From contig NZ_NVOY01000004.1 in assembly GCF_002551005.1 (NCBI RefSeq), positions 126,038 through 190,037 on the forward strand: a DNA stretch of 64,000 nt, in the 5' to 3' direction. The position numbers and the translations under genes were made by a program. The DNA comes from Bacillus pseudomycoides (GTDB lineage: Bacteria > Bacillota > Bacilli > Bacillales > Bacillaceae_G). Within the stretch, counting starts at the first letter, position 1; each line of letters opens with the position of its first letter. Below, piece after piece: positions 34,031 through 43,028 of the stretch. The notes under the pieces are model-generated. The model was not told where the DNA came from. It did no database searches and was given only the letters and a program-made list of their open reading frames with translations.

Positions 34031-34627
34031 ATCTAAAGAATACAAAAATACTTCTCGCTCTTCTACATTGTGTACATAGGTAGACTTAAGCACTTCTTGT
34101 AATACAGCATTTTGTTCTTTCTTATCTAGTTGTAACTGCTTCACTTTCATACGTACTTCATATAAAAAATCTAAGTATTCCTTATAACGATCATCATATT
34201 TCCCGGCAATTTTATCACGAATTTTTTTCGCAAGTTTTGGACTTGCTCCTCCAGTAGATACAGCAATGTTCAATTTGCCCCGATGAATAGATGCTGGAAA
34301 ATGAATATTACCATTTTCTGGATCGGTAATTACATTTACTAATTGATTTGGCGATGCATCTTCTGCAATTCTCACATTTAACACCGGATCGTCCGTTGCC
34401 GCAACAACTAAAAACGCCCCGATAAGATCACTTGTTTCATATTCTTTTTGAAACCACCGAATTTTTTGTTCTTCCACAAGTTGGATTAAACTTTTATCCA
34501 AATTTCTACTTATAACAATAATATTGGCTTCTTCTCGCAATAAAGGAGCAACTTTAAATGCCGCAACTCGTCCGCCGCCAATGAAAACAACACGTTTATT
34601 CTTTATTCGCACTGTTAATGGATACAT
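34025..34627 (-). CDS. sirC: precorrin-2 dehydrogenase SirC
   Basis: 200 residues from ATG 34627 (GGGAG 7 nt upstream; the ATG at 34633 abuts it). Rossmann NAD motif VVFIGGGRVAAFK (about 12-24) and the conserved SIHRGKLNIAVSTGGASPKLAKK segment of Met8/SirC proteins. Oxidises precorrin-2 to sirohydrochlorin in siroheme synthesis. Last gene of the sulfate/siroheme operon, overlapping the end of sirB. Same as B. subtilis YlnF. Confidence 0.9.
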   Translation of the reverse strand: MYPLTVRIKNKRVVFIGGGRVAAFKVAPLLREEANIIVISRNLDKSLIQLVEEQKIRWFQKEYETSDLIGAFLVVAATDDPVLNVRIAEDASPNQLVNVITDPENGNIHFPASIHRGKLNIAVSTGGASPKLAKKIRDKIAGKYDDRYKEYLDFLYEVRMKVKQLQLDKKEQNAVLQEVLKSTYVHNVEEREVFLYSLDK

Positions 34628-35354
34628 ATACATTCTCCCTTATCATTTCTTCTGTACGTTTAATGAGCATATCTTGAAACGCCTGATTTTTGCTTAAATA
34701 CGGACATAATACAATATGAGAATGGTTGTATTTCCGAACCATTTTTTCAATTCTCTTCATTAATAACCCTGTGAATAAAAGATATGGAAAGATAACAATC
34801 GGAGCATTCCTTGTTTGAACAAGCTCACACAGCTTCTCTTCAAATTGCGGCTTAGCTGCTGCTAAATAACATACTTTGACCTCCAACACTTCATCTGCCG
34901 TTTCAAACAATGACGCAATCTTACAAACATCTCTTAACGTTTCCTCGTCACTACTCCCTCTTGCTACAAGTAAAAGAGTAACTTGTTTTTCAATCGCTTT
35001 TATGCCGCTTCCATCGAGAACTGCAGTAACAAGTTCATGAGAAACACCAAATGGATTTCCATATGAAAAAGACACATATGGAAATTGAGTTTGTAACTTT
35101 TCTAGCTCCTCAGGAATATCTTTTTTCACATGAACTGCTGCTAATAAAAAGACAGGAACAATCACGATTTGCGTTGCTCCTCTTTGTACACAAGCTGTAA
35201 CCCCCTCGGCAATAGAAAGAGATGCTAATTCTAAAAAGCATAATTCCTGAATAGGAGCTGATATACGTTCCATACACGTTGTAACAAAAGCTACCGCTTC
35301 TTCACACGCTTCTTGTAAACGGCTGCCATGACAAATATAAAGTACCGCTTTCAT
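34596..35354 (-). CDS. sirB: sirohydrochlorin ferrochelatase SirB
   Basis: 252 residues from ATG 35354 (MKAVLYICHGSRLQEACEE); a longer upstream frame runs inside sumT and has no ribosome site, while GGAG lies 9 nt before this ATG. CbiX/SirB fold with duplicated chelatase halves; HGSR (about 9-12) carries the metal-binding His, and LLVARGSSDEET starts the second half. Inserts Fe2+ into sirohydrochlorin to give siroheme. It starts 1 nt after the sumT stop and overlaps sirC. Confidence 0.9.
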   Translation of the reverse strand: MKAVLYICHGSRLQEACEEAVAFVTTCMERISAPIQELCFLELASLSIAEGVTACVQRGATQIVIVPVFLLAAVHVKKDIPEELEKLQTQFPYVSFSYGNPFGVSHELVTAVLDGSGIKAIEKQVTLLLVARGSSDEETLRDVCKIASLFETADEVLEVKVCYLAAAKPQFEEKLCELVQTRNAPIVIFPYLLFTGLLMKRIEKMVRKYNHSHIVLCPYLSKNQAFQDMLIKRTEEMIRENVYVSINSANKE

Positions 35355-35355
35355 G

Positions 35356-36132
35356 TTAAAGTACTCCGCTAAGCGGATATGAATGTTCAAGTTTTTGTTC
35401 AAACCATTGAATTTTCTCGCGAAAGCGTACAACCTCACCAACTACAATCATACTCGGGTTTTGAATTTGCTCTCTTTCTGCCACCGATACAATACTTCCT
35501 AATGTTCCTGTAATTGTACGCTGAGATGCTGTTGTTCCCCACTCAATCATCGCTACTGGTGTATTTTCATCTTTCCCATATTTCAAAAGCTGTTCACATA
35601 TATAAGGAAGATTACTTACCCCCATATAAACAGCAAGTGTATCAACGCCTTTCGCTAAGTGCTCCCATTTCACTTCCTCTTTCGCACCTTCTTTCCGGTG
35701 CCCTGTTACAACTGCAAAACTTGCGCTAGCTTCGCGGTGTGTGACGGGAATTCCTGCATAGGCAGAAGCTGCAATCCCTGCTGTAATGCCTGGAACAACC
35801 TCAAATGGAATACCATGTTTCACCAGCGCCTCCGCTTCTTCGCCGCCTCTTCCAAATACGAAAGGATCTCCACCTTTTAAACGCGTCACGATCTTTCCTT
35901 TCTTTGCATACTTCACTAAAAAAGCATGAATCGTTTCTTGTTTCATCGTATGGTAGTTCGGAAGTTTCCCGCAGTAAATTAAATCCGCTTCTGGCCTTGC
36001 GTAAGAAAGCAGCTCTTTATTCACAAGACGATCATATAAAATGACATCTGCTCGTTGAATGCATTTTACTCCTTTCACAGAAATTAACTCCGGATCACCA
36101 GGCCCTGCACCTACAATGTACACTTTCCCCAT
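35356..36132 (-). CDS. sumT: uroporphyrinogen-III C-methyltransferase (SUMT)
   Basis: 258 residues, SAM-dependent tetrapyrrole methylase. Signatures VYIVGAGPGDPELISVKG (4-21) and RLKGGDPFVFGRGGEEAEAL (about 84-103), plus AYAGIPVTHREAS. Makes precorrin-2 from uroporphyrinogen III, the first step of siroheme synthesis. It belongs to the same operon as the sulfite reductase that uses siroheme. Equivalent of B. subtilis YlnD. Confidence 0.93.
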   Translation of the reverse strand: MGKVYIVGAGPGDPELISVKGVKCIQRADVILYDRLVNKELLSYARPEADLIYCGKLPNYHTMKQETIHAFLVKYAKKGKIVTRLKGGDPFVFGRGGEEAEALVKHGIPFEVVPGITAGIAASAYAGIPVTHREASASFAVVTGHRKEGAKEEVKWEHLAKGVDTLAVYMGVSNLPYICEQLLKYGKDENTPVAMIEWGTTASQRTITGTLGSIVSVAEREQIQNPSMIVVGEVVRFREKIQWFEQKLEHSYPLSGVL

Positions 36133-36154
36133 ACTTTCCCCTCATTTCTTCTAT

Positions 36155-36262
36155 AAAGTGAAACTTCCATCAGTGGGCGTTTTCTTCATCCCCCACCTAA
36201 TCTTCTTCGATTCTTCTCTCTTAATCTTGAGATGAGGTCTTACTGCCCGTTAATGCTGGATA
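36155..36262 (-). repeat. second repeat family, copy A
   Basis: Between DUF3906 and sumT. On the plus strand it reads AAAGTGAAACTTCCATCAG, TCATCCCCCACCTAATCTTC, AATCTTGAGATGAGGTCTTA, CTGCCCGTTAATGCTGGATA. Its left end in operon sense codes for the last residues of the DUF3906 protein. About 80% like copy B by eye. Confidence 0.75.
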
Positions 36263-36452
36263 AAACAAAAGCTGCCCCCCTTCTAATTTTCTTTTTCTCG
36301 TATAAAGAAATCTCTTTCACTTCCGGCAAAGGTAAAAAATATTTTTCAAGTTCCACTTCAACGAGGCGAAATGCTTGCTCTTCACTTTGCGCAACGACGA
36401 CCACAGGAACAACACCAGTTGCTAAAACCGCTTCAAAACGATATAAATCCAT
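36240..36452 (-). CDS. DUF3906 family small protein
   Basis: 70 residues from ATG 36452, with GGGGGGAC about 6 nt upstream; the longer frame overlaps the reductase. It begins MDLYRFEAVLATGVVPVVVV and is a small alpha/beta protein of unknown function kept in this operon in the B. cereus group. The last 8 residues (VLSSINGQ) are encoded by a dispersed repeat, so the C-terminus may differ between strains. Lies 10 nt after the sulfite reductase gene. Confidence 0.8.
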   Translation of the reverse strand: MDLYRFEAVLATGVVPVVVVAQSEEQAFRLVEVELEKYFLPLPEVKEISLYEKKKIRRGAAFVLSSINGQ

Positions 36453-36462
36453 ATTGTCCCCC

Positions 36463-38085
36463 CTACGATGCAATCACTTCTTCTAAAATCGTATCTAATA
36501 CTACTTGTAGATTCGTTATTCCAACACGACTAACAAATTCATAAAACGTTTCACTAGGGAGCTTATTTTCCTTAAAATATGTTAAAAATGCAGTAAGAAC
36601 ATGCGGCAAGTCTTCACCATCAATTTTCCCTTTTAGCTTTTCATTGTAAGCACCGCCGTCAAGTAGCGTCCCGCCTACATAAATTTCAAACGCTTCAACC
36701 ATTCCTTTTTCTTTCGTTTTCATTTTGACACCTTGCAAGCCAATATCAGCAATTTGTCTTTGACCGCAAGAGTTTGGACACCCGACCATATGAATACGTA
36801 CGGGTACCTCTAATACAAGCTGTGCATCTAAATAATCTGCAATATTACGTAATCTTTCTTTCGTCTCCACTAACGCTAAATTGCAATACTCAATCCCTGT
36901 GCAAGAAACTGCATAACCGATAAATGACTTTGGCTTAGCAGAAATTGCTTCAAATAATGGTTCTTGCAATAGTTCATCAATATTTTCTTGCAGCACATTC
37001 GGAATAATAAAGTTTTGTGAATTACACGTACGAATTTCACCATTCCCATACTGCTTGGCAATTCTAGCAATCTCATACATTTCTTCTGCATGCAGACGAC
37101 CAACTGGTACATTAAAACCAATATAATACCGATTATCTTGCTTTTGCTTATGAACACCGTAAAAATAACCAGCATTCCAACCTTTTAAGGCACTTTCTCC
37201 TCTCTCATATAAAGGTCCAGTATATTGTAATAACTGTTCTTTAAATTTTTCTGCTCCCCAATCTGCAACAAGAAATTTTAAGCGGGCAAAGTGGCGCTTT
37301 TCACGATAACCAAAATCACGGAAAATCGTTGCAATCGCAATTGCTACATCTTTTACTTGCTCCGGTAAAAGAAATACATCTAACTCTTCAGCCAAATATG
37401 GACGTGCTGATAAACCGCCACCTACTTTTACATGAAAACCAATGACTGTCTCTCCGTTTATTTCTTTCGTTGCAGGTGTAAATGCTACGCAGTTAATCTC
37501 GGCATTTGCTGAATTATATACATTTGAACTAATGGACATTTTAAATTTACGAGGTAGATTCGAAAACTCTTCATTATGCTGAAAATGTTCGTATACCTCC
37601 CGCACAATTACTTGTGTATCAAACAATTCATTTTCATCAATTCCTGCGAGTGGATTCCCTGTAATATTACGTGTAATATCACCGCATGCACCAGCTGTCG
37701 ATAAACCTACTTTTTCTAATCGCTCGAAAATGTCTGGAATTTGCTCAATTTGTAGCCAATGAAACTGAATCGCTTGACGCGTTGTAATATCGATCACATC
37801 ACGACCGTAATCTTCTGCAATAGAAGCAAGAGCTTCAACTTGTTCATTTGTAATAATTCCAGATGGGATATTCACACGCATCATAAAATATCCCGCCTCT
37901 TTTGGGCGCTGCAAATATAAACCTGCCCACTTAAAAGAATCCCATTCTTCTTTCGGAATAGACGCAAATCCATGTTCAGCATAATACGGAATGGCTTTAA
38001 AAATTTCTAAACCGTCTTTTTCTAATTTCTTTTTCTCTGTTGCATTTAATTTCCCATTGTTTACCCACACTTTTTCAGAACTCAT
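36463..38085 (-). CDS. assimilatory sulfite (nitrite/sulfite) reductase, ferredoxin type
   Basis: 540 residues, siroheme and 4Fe-4S enzyme. The cluster/siroheme cysteines are in CTGIEYCNLA and GCPNSCGQRQ (about 400-445). The duplicated parachute domains are visible, with RVNIPSGIITNEQV in the first and NVPVGRLHAEEMYEI in the second, and TTRQAIQFHWL near the substrate site. No CysJ flavoprotein is nearby, so ferredoxin is the likely donor. In this operon the substrate is sulfite, the product sulfide for cysteine. Confidence 0.92.
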   Translation of the reverse strand: MSSEKVWVNNGKLNATEKKKLEKDGLEIFKAIPYYAEHGFASIPKEEWDSFKWAGLYLQRPKEAGYFMMRVNIPSGIITNEQVEALASIAEDYGRDVIDITTRQAIQFHWLQIEQIPDIFERLEKVGLSTAGACGDITRNITGNPLAGIDENELFDTQVIVREVYEHFQHNEEFSNLPRKFKMSISSNVYNSANAEINCVAFTPATKEINGETVIGFHVKVGGGLSARPYLAEELDVFLLPEQVKDVAIAIATIFRDFGYREKRHFARLKFLVADWGAEKFKEQLLQYTGPLYERGESALKGWNAGYFYGVHKQKQDNRYYIGFNVPVGRLHAEEMYEIARIAKQYGNGEIRTCNSQNFIIPNVLQENIDELLQEPLFEAISAKPKSFIGYAVSCTGIEYCNLALVETKERLRNIADYLDAQLVLEVPVRIHMVGCPNSCGQRQIADIGLQGVKMKTKEKGMVEAFEIYVGGTLLDGGAYNEKLKGKIDGEDLPHVLTAFLTYFKENKLPSETFYEFVSRVGITNLQVVLDTILEEVIAS

Positions 38086-38099
38086 CTTTTATCCTCCTT

Positions 38100-38212
38100 A
38101 GATAAAGTGAAACTTTAATCGGCGGGGAGCTTCATCCCCCACCTATCTTCTTCGATTTTCTATTAATCTTGAGGTGGGGGTCTTACTGCCCGTTAATGCG
38201 GGATAAAGCTTC
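38100..38212 (-). repeat. second repeat family, copy B
   Basis: Fills the gap between cysC and the reductase gene. CCCCCACCT / AGGTGGGGG can form a 9-bp stem and CCCG-TTAATG-CGGG a smaller one. The end nearest cysC encodes the last CysC residues (SFIPH and stop). Confidence 0.75.
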
Positions 38213-38792
38213 GTTTTTGCAAATAAGCAATAATTTGCTGTGCACATTCTTCAATAGAATAACGATGTGTTTCCACAATAACCTCAGCTTGAATCGGCTC
38301 TTCATATGGAGAGTCAATTCCCGTAAACTGCTTAATCTCTCCGCTTCTTGCCCTTTTATACAACCCTTTTGGATCACGCTTTTCACATTCTTCAATCGAA
38401 CACTTTACAAATACTTCAACAAACTCATCTTGTTCTAATATGTCACGCACTTGCCTGCGATCTTCTCGAAATGGTGAAATAAATGCTGTTAGTACAATGC
38501 TTCCATTATCAACAAATAGTTTCGCCACCTCACCGATACGCCGAATATTTTCTGTACGATCATGCTCGGAAAATCCTAGATCTTTATTTAAACCGTGACG
38601 AATATTATCTCCGTCTAATACATAATTACCGGTATTCTTCTCAAATAATTTGCGAGCTACCGCATTGGCTACTGTGGACTTCCCAGAAGCTGATAAACCT
38701 GTAAACCATAGAACAAAACTATGATTCTTGTTTTGTTTTCGGCGTTCTTCTTTTGAAACTGATGCTGCATGCCAAGTAATATTTGTTCCCAT
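38193..38792 (-). CDS. cysC: adenylylsulfate kinase CysC
   Basis: 199 residues. P-loop GLSASGKST (32-40), LDGDNIRHGLNKDLGFSE, and FISPFREDRRQVRD, all classic APS kinase motifs. Phosphorylates APS to PAPS using ATP. Between sat and the reductase. Its final residues lie in a dispersed repeat. Confidence 0.95.
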   Translation of the reverse strand: MGTNITWHAASVSKEERRKQNKNHSFVLWFTGLSASGKSTVANAVARKLFEKNTGNYVLDGDNIRHGLNKDLGFSEHDRTENIRRIGEVAKLFVDNGSIVLTAFISPFREDRRQVRDILEQDEFVEVFVKCSIEECEKRDPKGLYKRARSGEIKQFTGIDSPYEEPIQAEVIVETHRYSIEECAQQIIAYLQKRSFIPH

Positions 38793-38804
38793 TTTTTTCT
38801 CCCC

Positions 38805-39941
38805 TTACTTTGTTACAACTTCTTTTTGCAAACCGCGAATTAAGACTTCTACAACTTCCTTACGACTAAACGTGCTTGGTGGTAGTTCTCCATTTCGTAA
38901 AAGCTCTCTTACCTTTGTACCTGATAAAATGACATGCTCTTCTTTTCCATGCGGACATGTTTTTGTCGATGCCATTCCCTCGCATTTTGCACAATAAAAA
39001 CTATGTTCAAAAAAGAGAGGTGTAATCCCTAACTCTTCTACTGTAAATTTGTTAAAAATCTCCTGTGCTTCATACGTGCCATAATAATTCCCAACGCCAG
39101 CGTGGTCACGACCCACAATAAAATGTGTACATCCAAAGTTTTTTCTTACAAGTGCATGGAAAATCGCCTCACGAGGCCCCGCATATCGCATTGCTGCTGG
39201 AAATACCGCTAAAAAGACGCGATTTTTTGGATAGTAGTTTTTAAGAAGTACTTCGTAACTTTCCATTCGAACATCAGCTGGAATATCATCTGACTTCGTT
39301 TCACCAACGAGCGGATTTAAAAACAAGCCGTCAACTATTTCAAGAGCTGCTTTTTGAATATATTCATGCGCCCGATGAACTGGATTTCTCGTTTGAAAGC
39401 CGACGATTGTTTTCCAGCCACGCCGTAGAAACTCTGCCCGCGTTTCACTTGGATCCAAATAATAAGCAGCAAATTTTTCTTTTTTCATTCGTTTCACAAG
39501 CGTAATTGGTCCTCCTACATATACATTAGGACGATCGTATAATTTCTTAACACCCGGATGTATGTCTTCTACCGTTTTATAAACAAGGAATGCCTCTTTT
39601 TCTTTGTTAGGTGTGTAAATCTCTTCAACTTGAATCACACCATAAGTCACCCCTTCTTTTACGAGCCTAACTTCTTCTCCTACTTGCAATTCTTTCGCTT
39701 TTTCTTCTGTTATAGACAATGTAATTGGAATGCTCCATATCTCTCCATTTGTTAATCTCATTTCCTCGACTACGGACGTATAATCGCTTTCCCCTAAAAA
39801 ACCAGTAAGCGGACTATATCCACCGATAGCAATAAACTCTAAATCACTTAATGCCACTCCATCCAACTCAATTTCCTTTACAATATGTGCTGTTTCATAT
39901 GTTGTATCAATTCGATTCACTAATGTTTTTCTATCACTCAT
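38805..39941 (-). CDS. sat: sulfate adenylyltransferase Sat
   Basis: 378 residues from ATG 39941 (AAGGAGAA upstream); the frame stays open into cysH but without a ribosome site. ATP-binding [11 protein letters not shown] (HxxH) and VGRDHAG motifs of single-domain ATP sulfurylases, and the Cys-rich [16 protein letters not shown]. Joins sulfate and ATP to APS. 17 nt after cysH. Confidence 0.95.
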   Translation of the reverse strand: MSDRKTLVNRIDTTYETAHIVKEIELDGVALSDLEFIAIGGYSPLTGFLGESDYTSVVEEMRLTNGEIWSIPITLSITEEKAKELQVGEEVRLVKEGVTYGVIQVEEIYTPNKEKEAFLVYKTVEDIHPGVKKLYDRPNVYVGGPITLVKRMKKEKFAAYYLDPSETRAEFLRRGWKTIVGFQTRNPVHRAHEYIQKAALEIVDGLFLNPLVGETKSDDIPADVRMESYEVLLKNYYPKNRVFLAVFPAAMRYAGPREAIFHALVRKNFGCTHFIVGRDHAGVGNYYGTYEAQEIFNKFTVEELGITPLFFEHSFYCAKCEGMASTKTCPHGKEEHVILSGTKVRELLRNGELPPSTFSRKEVVEVLIRGLQKEVVTK

Positions 39942-39958
39942 TCTCTTCTTCTCCTTTT

Positions 39959-40663
39959 TTATTGATAATGAAGACCACATTCCGTTTTTGTCTTTCCAGC
40001 CCACCGTCCATCTCGCAAATCGCCGCCTTCTTGCACCTGCATAGTGCATGTTTTACATCCGATACTCGGATATCCAATATCATGAAGCGGATTGTATGGC
40101 AAACTATGCTTGTATACGTAACGCCATACGTCTTTCCACGTCCAATGAATAAGCGGACAAATTTTTACAGATTGAAAACGATGATCTTGATTAACAAACT
40201 GCATATTTTTTCGCGTTTCAGACTGCTCTCTTCTCAAGCCAGATATCCATGCTTTCCTTCCTGTTAATACTTCTTCTAACGGCTTAATTTTTCTTAATTG
40301 ACAACAAAGGTTTGGATTATGTTCCCACAATTTATCACCATACTCCTTTGCCTGCTTTTCAAACGTAAGCTCCGGTTGCTTTTCAATAATCTGCAACTTA
40401 GAGTATCGTCCTCGTACTTTTCCGATTAAGTCATACGTTTCTTGAAAATGAACATTTGTATCTAAAAACACAACCTTTGCAGATGGATTTACTTGGTTAA
40501 TCAAGTGCAATAAAACCATTCCTTCTATCCCAAAGCTGCATGCATACACAATATCTTGCCCATATTGTTCATAGGCCCAGCGTACTGCTGTTAAAGCACC
40601 TCTCGTTTCATCATCCTCTGGAAATGATACAAAATGATCTTTCCATGTTTCATACGTTAACAT
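39959..40663 (-). CDS. cysH: phosphoadenylyl-/adenylylsulfate reductase CysH
   Basis: 234 residues. PP-loop-like [15 protein letters not shown] start, [12 protein letters not shown] and C-terminal CKTC...ECGLH. The presence of both the CC pair and the CxxC-type pair suggests a 4Fe-4S enzyme able to use APS, as B. subtilis CysH does. Gives sulfite with thioredoxin. ATG is preceded by GGGGGAGA. A terminator-like hairpin lies just upstream. Confidence 0.93.
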   Translation of the reverse strand: MLTYETWKDHFVSFPEDDETRGALTAVRWAYEQYGQDIVYACSFGIEGMVLLHLINQVNPSAKVVFLDTNVHFQETYDLIGKVRGRYSKLQIIEKQPELTFEKQAKEYGDKLWEHNPNLCCQLRKIKPLEEVLTGRKAWISGLRREQSETRKNMQFVNQDHRFQSVKICPLIHWTWKDVWRYVYKHSLPYNPLHDIGYPSIGCKTCTMQVQEGGDLRDGRWAGKTKTECGLHYQ

Positions 40664-40694
40664 CGTTCTCCCCCTTCATAAAACCTATACAAAA

Positions 40695-40733
40695 AGGCGG
40701 CTTTAATCTAATTAAAATAGATTAAAGCCGCCT
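40695..40733 (-). terminator. strong hairpin between the DUF2292 gene and cysH
   Basis: Perfect 16-bp stem AGGCGGCTTTAATCTA / TAGATTAAAGCCGCCT, 7-nt loop, then TTTTTG on the minus strand. It looks like an intrinsic terminator inside the operon, leaving only 27 nt before the cysH start. Confidence 0.75.
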
Positions 40734-40755
40734 CTAGTTTTTCTAGTCAGCATGC

Positions 40756-40899
40756 TTATTTCAAGCGCACCTTTTCACTTTTTTCAAGCTGAATCACTTT
40801 CCCATCTTGCACAACAATTGTAATTGAACCATACTTCATATCAGCAAGCATTGCTTGAATCTTACTTGCTACTTCTTCAAATTGTCCTTGTACCCCCAC
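40756..40899 (-). CDS. DUF2292 family peptide (YezD-like)
   Basis: 47 residues, GTG start at 40899 with GGGGGG 6 nt upstream. The core DMKYGSITIVVQDGKVIQLE matches the DUF2292/YezD family, whose members lie beside sulfur-assimilation genes. It is the first gene after the SAM riboswitch and is followed by a strong hairpin. Molecular role unknown. Confidence 0.85.
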   Translation of the reverse strand: MGVQGQFEEVASKIQAMLADMKYGSITIVVQDGKVIQLEKSEKVRLK

Positions 40900-40924
40900 G
40901 AACAGCCCCCCTTTTTTTCATAAA

Positions 40925-41080
40925 AAAAATCTTTCCCATTTCGAAAAGACTGTTCCGGTAACGTATCTACCTTATCTTCCAAAATGGATTCCATTTTGCT
41001 GGAAGTAGCACCTTACTTTTATAAAGTAGGTTGCCGGGCTTCTTTGGGCCAGTTCCCTCCGCCGCTCTTGATAAGAATTT
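40925..41080 (-). promoter_or_regulatory. SAM-I riboswitch (S-box) of the sulfate operon with its terminator
   Basis: Minus-strand CTTATCAAGAGCGGCGGAGG, AAGCCCGGCAACC, GGTGCTACTTCCAGCAAAAT and GGAAGATAAGG; P1 pairs CTTATC with GATAAG. The terminator TCTTTTC / GGGAAAGA with eight T residues is at 40922-40952. SAM abundance should stop transcription before the DUF2292 gene. Confidence 0.93.
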
Positions 41081-41092
41081 AATTATAACCTT

Positions 41093-41120
41093 ATTTTACC
41101 ACAATTCTGAATTTTTTCAA
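41093..41120 (-). promoter_or_regulatory. promoter of the sulfate/siroheme operon
   Basis: -35 TTGAAA (41115-41120), 16-bp spacer, -10 TAAAAT (41093-41098) on the minus strand, just upstream of the S-box. Confidence 0.75.
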
Positions 41121-41154
41121 TCCTAGTTTTCCGATAAAATTTTTTTTTTTTAAA

Positions 41155-41190
41155 GAAGAAGGAGTTGTTCATCTAAAAGACTCCTTCTTC
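41155..41190 (-). terminator. hairpin downstream of lysA
   Basis: 11-bp stem GAAGAAGGAGT / ACTCCTTCTTC; probably ends the lysA transcript, although the T-run is short on that strand. Confidence 0.6.
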
Positions 41191-41204
41191 AACTAAACGA
41201 GAAC

Positions 41205-41265
41205 GTATTTATTCCGCATTAACGGGGGATGAAGAAAGCCACCACTGATAGAAGTTTCACTTCAT
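41205..41265 (+). repeat. second repeat family, copy C (deleted form)
   Basis: CCGCATTAACGGGGGATGAAG and CACTGATAGAAGTTTCACTT; the middle of the element is missing. The lysA stop codon TGA lies directly at its AGTGAAACTTC end. Confidence 0.7.
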
Positions 41266-42578
41266 ACAAATTCCTTTACACGTATGCGATCGTTTCCGAT
41301 AATATTTTCATACGATTCCCTCTCAACAACAACATGAGATTTTCCATTTTTCACAAACACAACTGCTGGTCGACGAATGCGATTATAATTGTTTGCCATC
41401 GAATAGCCATATGCCCCTGTACAGGAGATAGCTAAGAGATCACACGAAACAACTTTCGGGAGCGCTATATCCCAAATGAGCATATCCCCGCTTTCGCAAC
41501 ACTTCCCTGCAATGGAAACAACCTCATCAGCAGATTCATTTGCTCGGTTTGCTAGTAATGCTTCGTAACGAGCTCCGTACAGTGCTGGTCGAAGGTTATC
41601 TGTCATGCCACCATCAACTGATACATATTTGCGAATGCCTGGAATATCTTTAATCGCTCCCACTGTATATAAAGTTGTTCCTGCATCACCAACAATACTA
41701 CGACCTGGCTCTATCCACATTTCTGGAAGTGGATATTCACATACTGTAAATTGCTCGCGTACCGCATCTGTCACAGCTTGCACATATTCACCAAGGGCAA
41801 GCGGTGTATCTCCTTCCGTATAACGAATTCCAAAACCACCGCCGACATTTAATACGGGAGCTACATAATCCATTTCTTTTCTCACTAATTCTAGAAATTT
41901 GTGAAGCACTTCAATTGCACGAACAAATCCTGCAGTTTCAAAAATTTGTGATCCAATATGAGAATGAATTCCTAGCACATTGTAATTTGATTTTTCTAAC
42001 GCACTTTTCATTGCTTGTAATGCATGCCCCGCTGAAATACCAAAACCAAACTTGGAATCATCTTGACCCGTTGTAATATATTCATGCGTATGCGCTTCTA
42101 CTCCTGGAGTTACACGAAGCAGAACACTGGCAACTTTTCCATATTCTTTCGCCAAATCATGTAATATTTCTAGTTCTAAAAAATTATCTACAACGAAACA
42201 CCCAATATTAGCTTCTAGCGCCATTCTCATCTCTTCTTCTGTTTTATTATTGCCATGAAAATGGATACGTTCAGCTGGAAATCCTGCTTGCAATGCCGTA
42301 TATAACTCTCCGCTAGACACAACATCCAGCGACATATTTTCTTCCGCAGCTAATCGGCACATCTCCATGCACAAGAACGCTTTGCTTGCATATGCTACTT
42401 GATAAGAGAACCCACTCTCTCTAAAAGCACGATGAAATGCACGACATTTCTCACGAATTGCTGCTTCATCATATACATAAAGAGGTGTACCATATGTCGC
42501 TGCAAGTTCAGTAGCATCGCATCCCCCAATTTCTAAATGTCCTTGCTCGTTAATGCGGCTTGTGCCGTGTAAATACAT
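41262..42578 (-). CDS. lysA: diaminopimelate decarboxylase LysA
   Basis: 438 residues from ATG 42578 (MYLHGTSRINEQGHLEIGG), with GGGAGGAA at good spacing. PLP-enzyme of the alanine-racemase fold: Lys in YASKAFLC, HSHIGSQI, glycine loop GGGFGIRY, EPGRSIVGDAG, and the CCESGD active site. Converts meso-diaminopimelate to lysine. Transcription starts from a good promoter followed by a lysine riboswitch, so the gene should be off when lysine is plentiful. Confidence 0.95.
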   Translation of the reverse strand: MYLHGTSRINEQGHLEIGGCDATELAATYGTPLYVYDEAAIREKCRAFHRAFRESGFSYQVAYASKAFLCMEMCRLAAEENMSLDVVSSGELYTALQAGFPAERIHFHGNNKTEEEMRMALEANIGCFVVDNFLELEILHDLAKEYGKVASVLLRVTPGVEAHTHEYITTGQDDSKFGFGISAGHALQAMKSALEKSNYNVLGIHSHIGSQIFETAGFVRAIEVLHKFLELVRKEMDYVAPVLNVGGGFGIRYTEGDTPLALGEYVQAVTDAVREQFTVCEYPLPEMWIEPGRSIVGDAGTTLYTVGAIKDIPGIRKYVSVDGGMTDNLRPALYGARYEALLANRANESADEVVSIAGKCCESGDMLIWDIALPKVVSCDLLAISCTGAYGYSMANNYNRIRRPAVVFVKNGKSHVVVERESYENIIGNDRIRVKEFV

Positions 42579-42655
42579 GTGAATTCCTCCCTTTTTTCTC
42601 AAAACCATCTATTACATCTCTTAGTTGTTCATATTATCCCTAATTAGGTAAACAA

Positions 42656-42955
42656 AAAACGCGCGGAACAATGTTCACACGCGTTTCTTATTAGAAAAAT
42701 ATAGGATGAAAAAATAAACTTGTGTTATTTTCTCAAATAAGAAACCGCATCAAACATCTCCTAATAGCTCTCCATAAGTCAAAAACTTATGACAGTACTA
42801 CATTTATTTAATGCAGTCCCAATATATGAATAAAGTGGTTATTCATATATTTCGGCGAAAATCCCTTTCAGACTATAATCATGAATACCACTTTATTTCC
42901 TATAGCTTACTTTTGATTATCGCGGCCTCTACCCTTGAGTGTAGATGAGGTAAGT
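42656..42955 (-). promoter_or_regulatory. lysine riboswitch (L-box) with terminator
   Basis: Minus-strand core elements GGTAGAGGCCGCGATAATCA, GGGATTTTCGCCGAAA, TATTGGGACTGCAT, GTACTGTCATAAG and TGGAGAGCTATTAGG match the L-box, in order. The terminator AACGCG...CGCGTT with T-run is at 42654-42686. A long peripheral helix AAAGTGGTATTCAT / ATGAATAACCACTTT is visible. Confidence 0.92.
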
Positions 42956-42990
42956 CTATTTAATTTTCAAGCACCTTTTTATTGCTATTA

Positions 42991-43020
42991 ACAATAGCAA
43001 ATGAGTAATTTATTTGTCAA
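42991..43020 (-). promoter_or_regulatory. lysA promoter with palindrome
   Basis: -35 TTGACA (43015-43020), 18-bp spacer, -10 TATTGT (42991-42996). The -10 is embedded in the palindrome TTGCTATT-AAC-AATAGCAA (42982-43000). Confidence 0.7.
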
Positions 43021-43028
43021 ATACTTTT

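Noticed and set aside
34596-35441. Longer sirB start at 35441
   Set aside because: The extension lies inside sumT in another frame; the conserved SirB N-terminus begins at 35354.
38805-40049. Longer sat start at 40049
   Set aside because: The extra 36 residues overlap cysH, are Arg/Trp/Lys-rich and have no ribosome site; ATG 39941 has AAGGAGAA.
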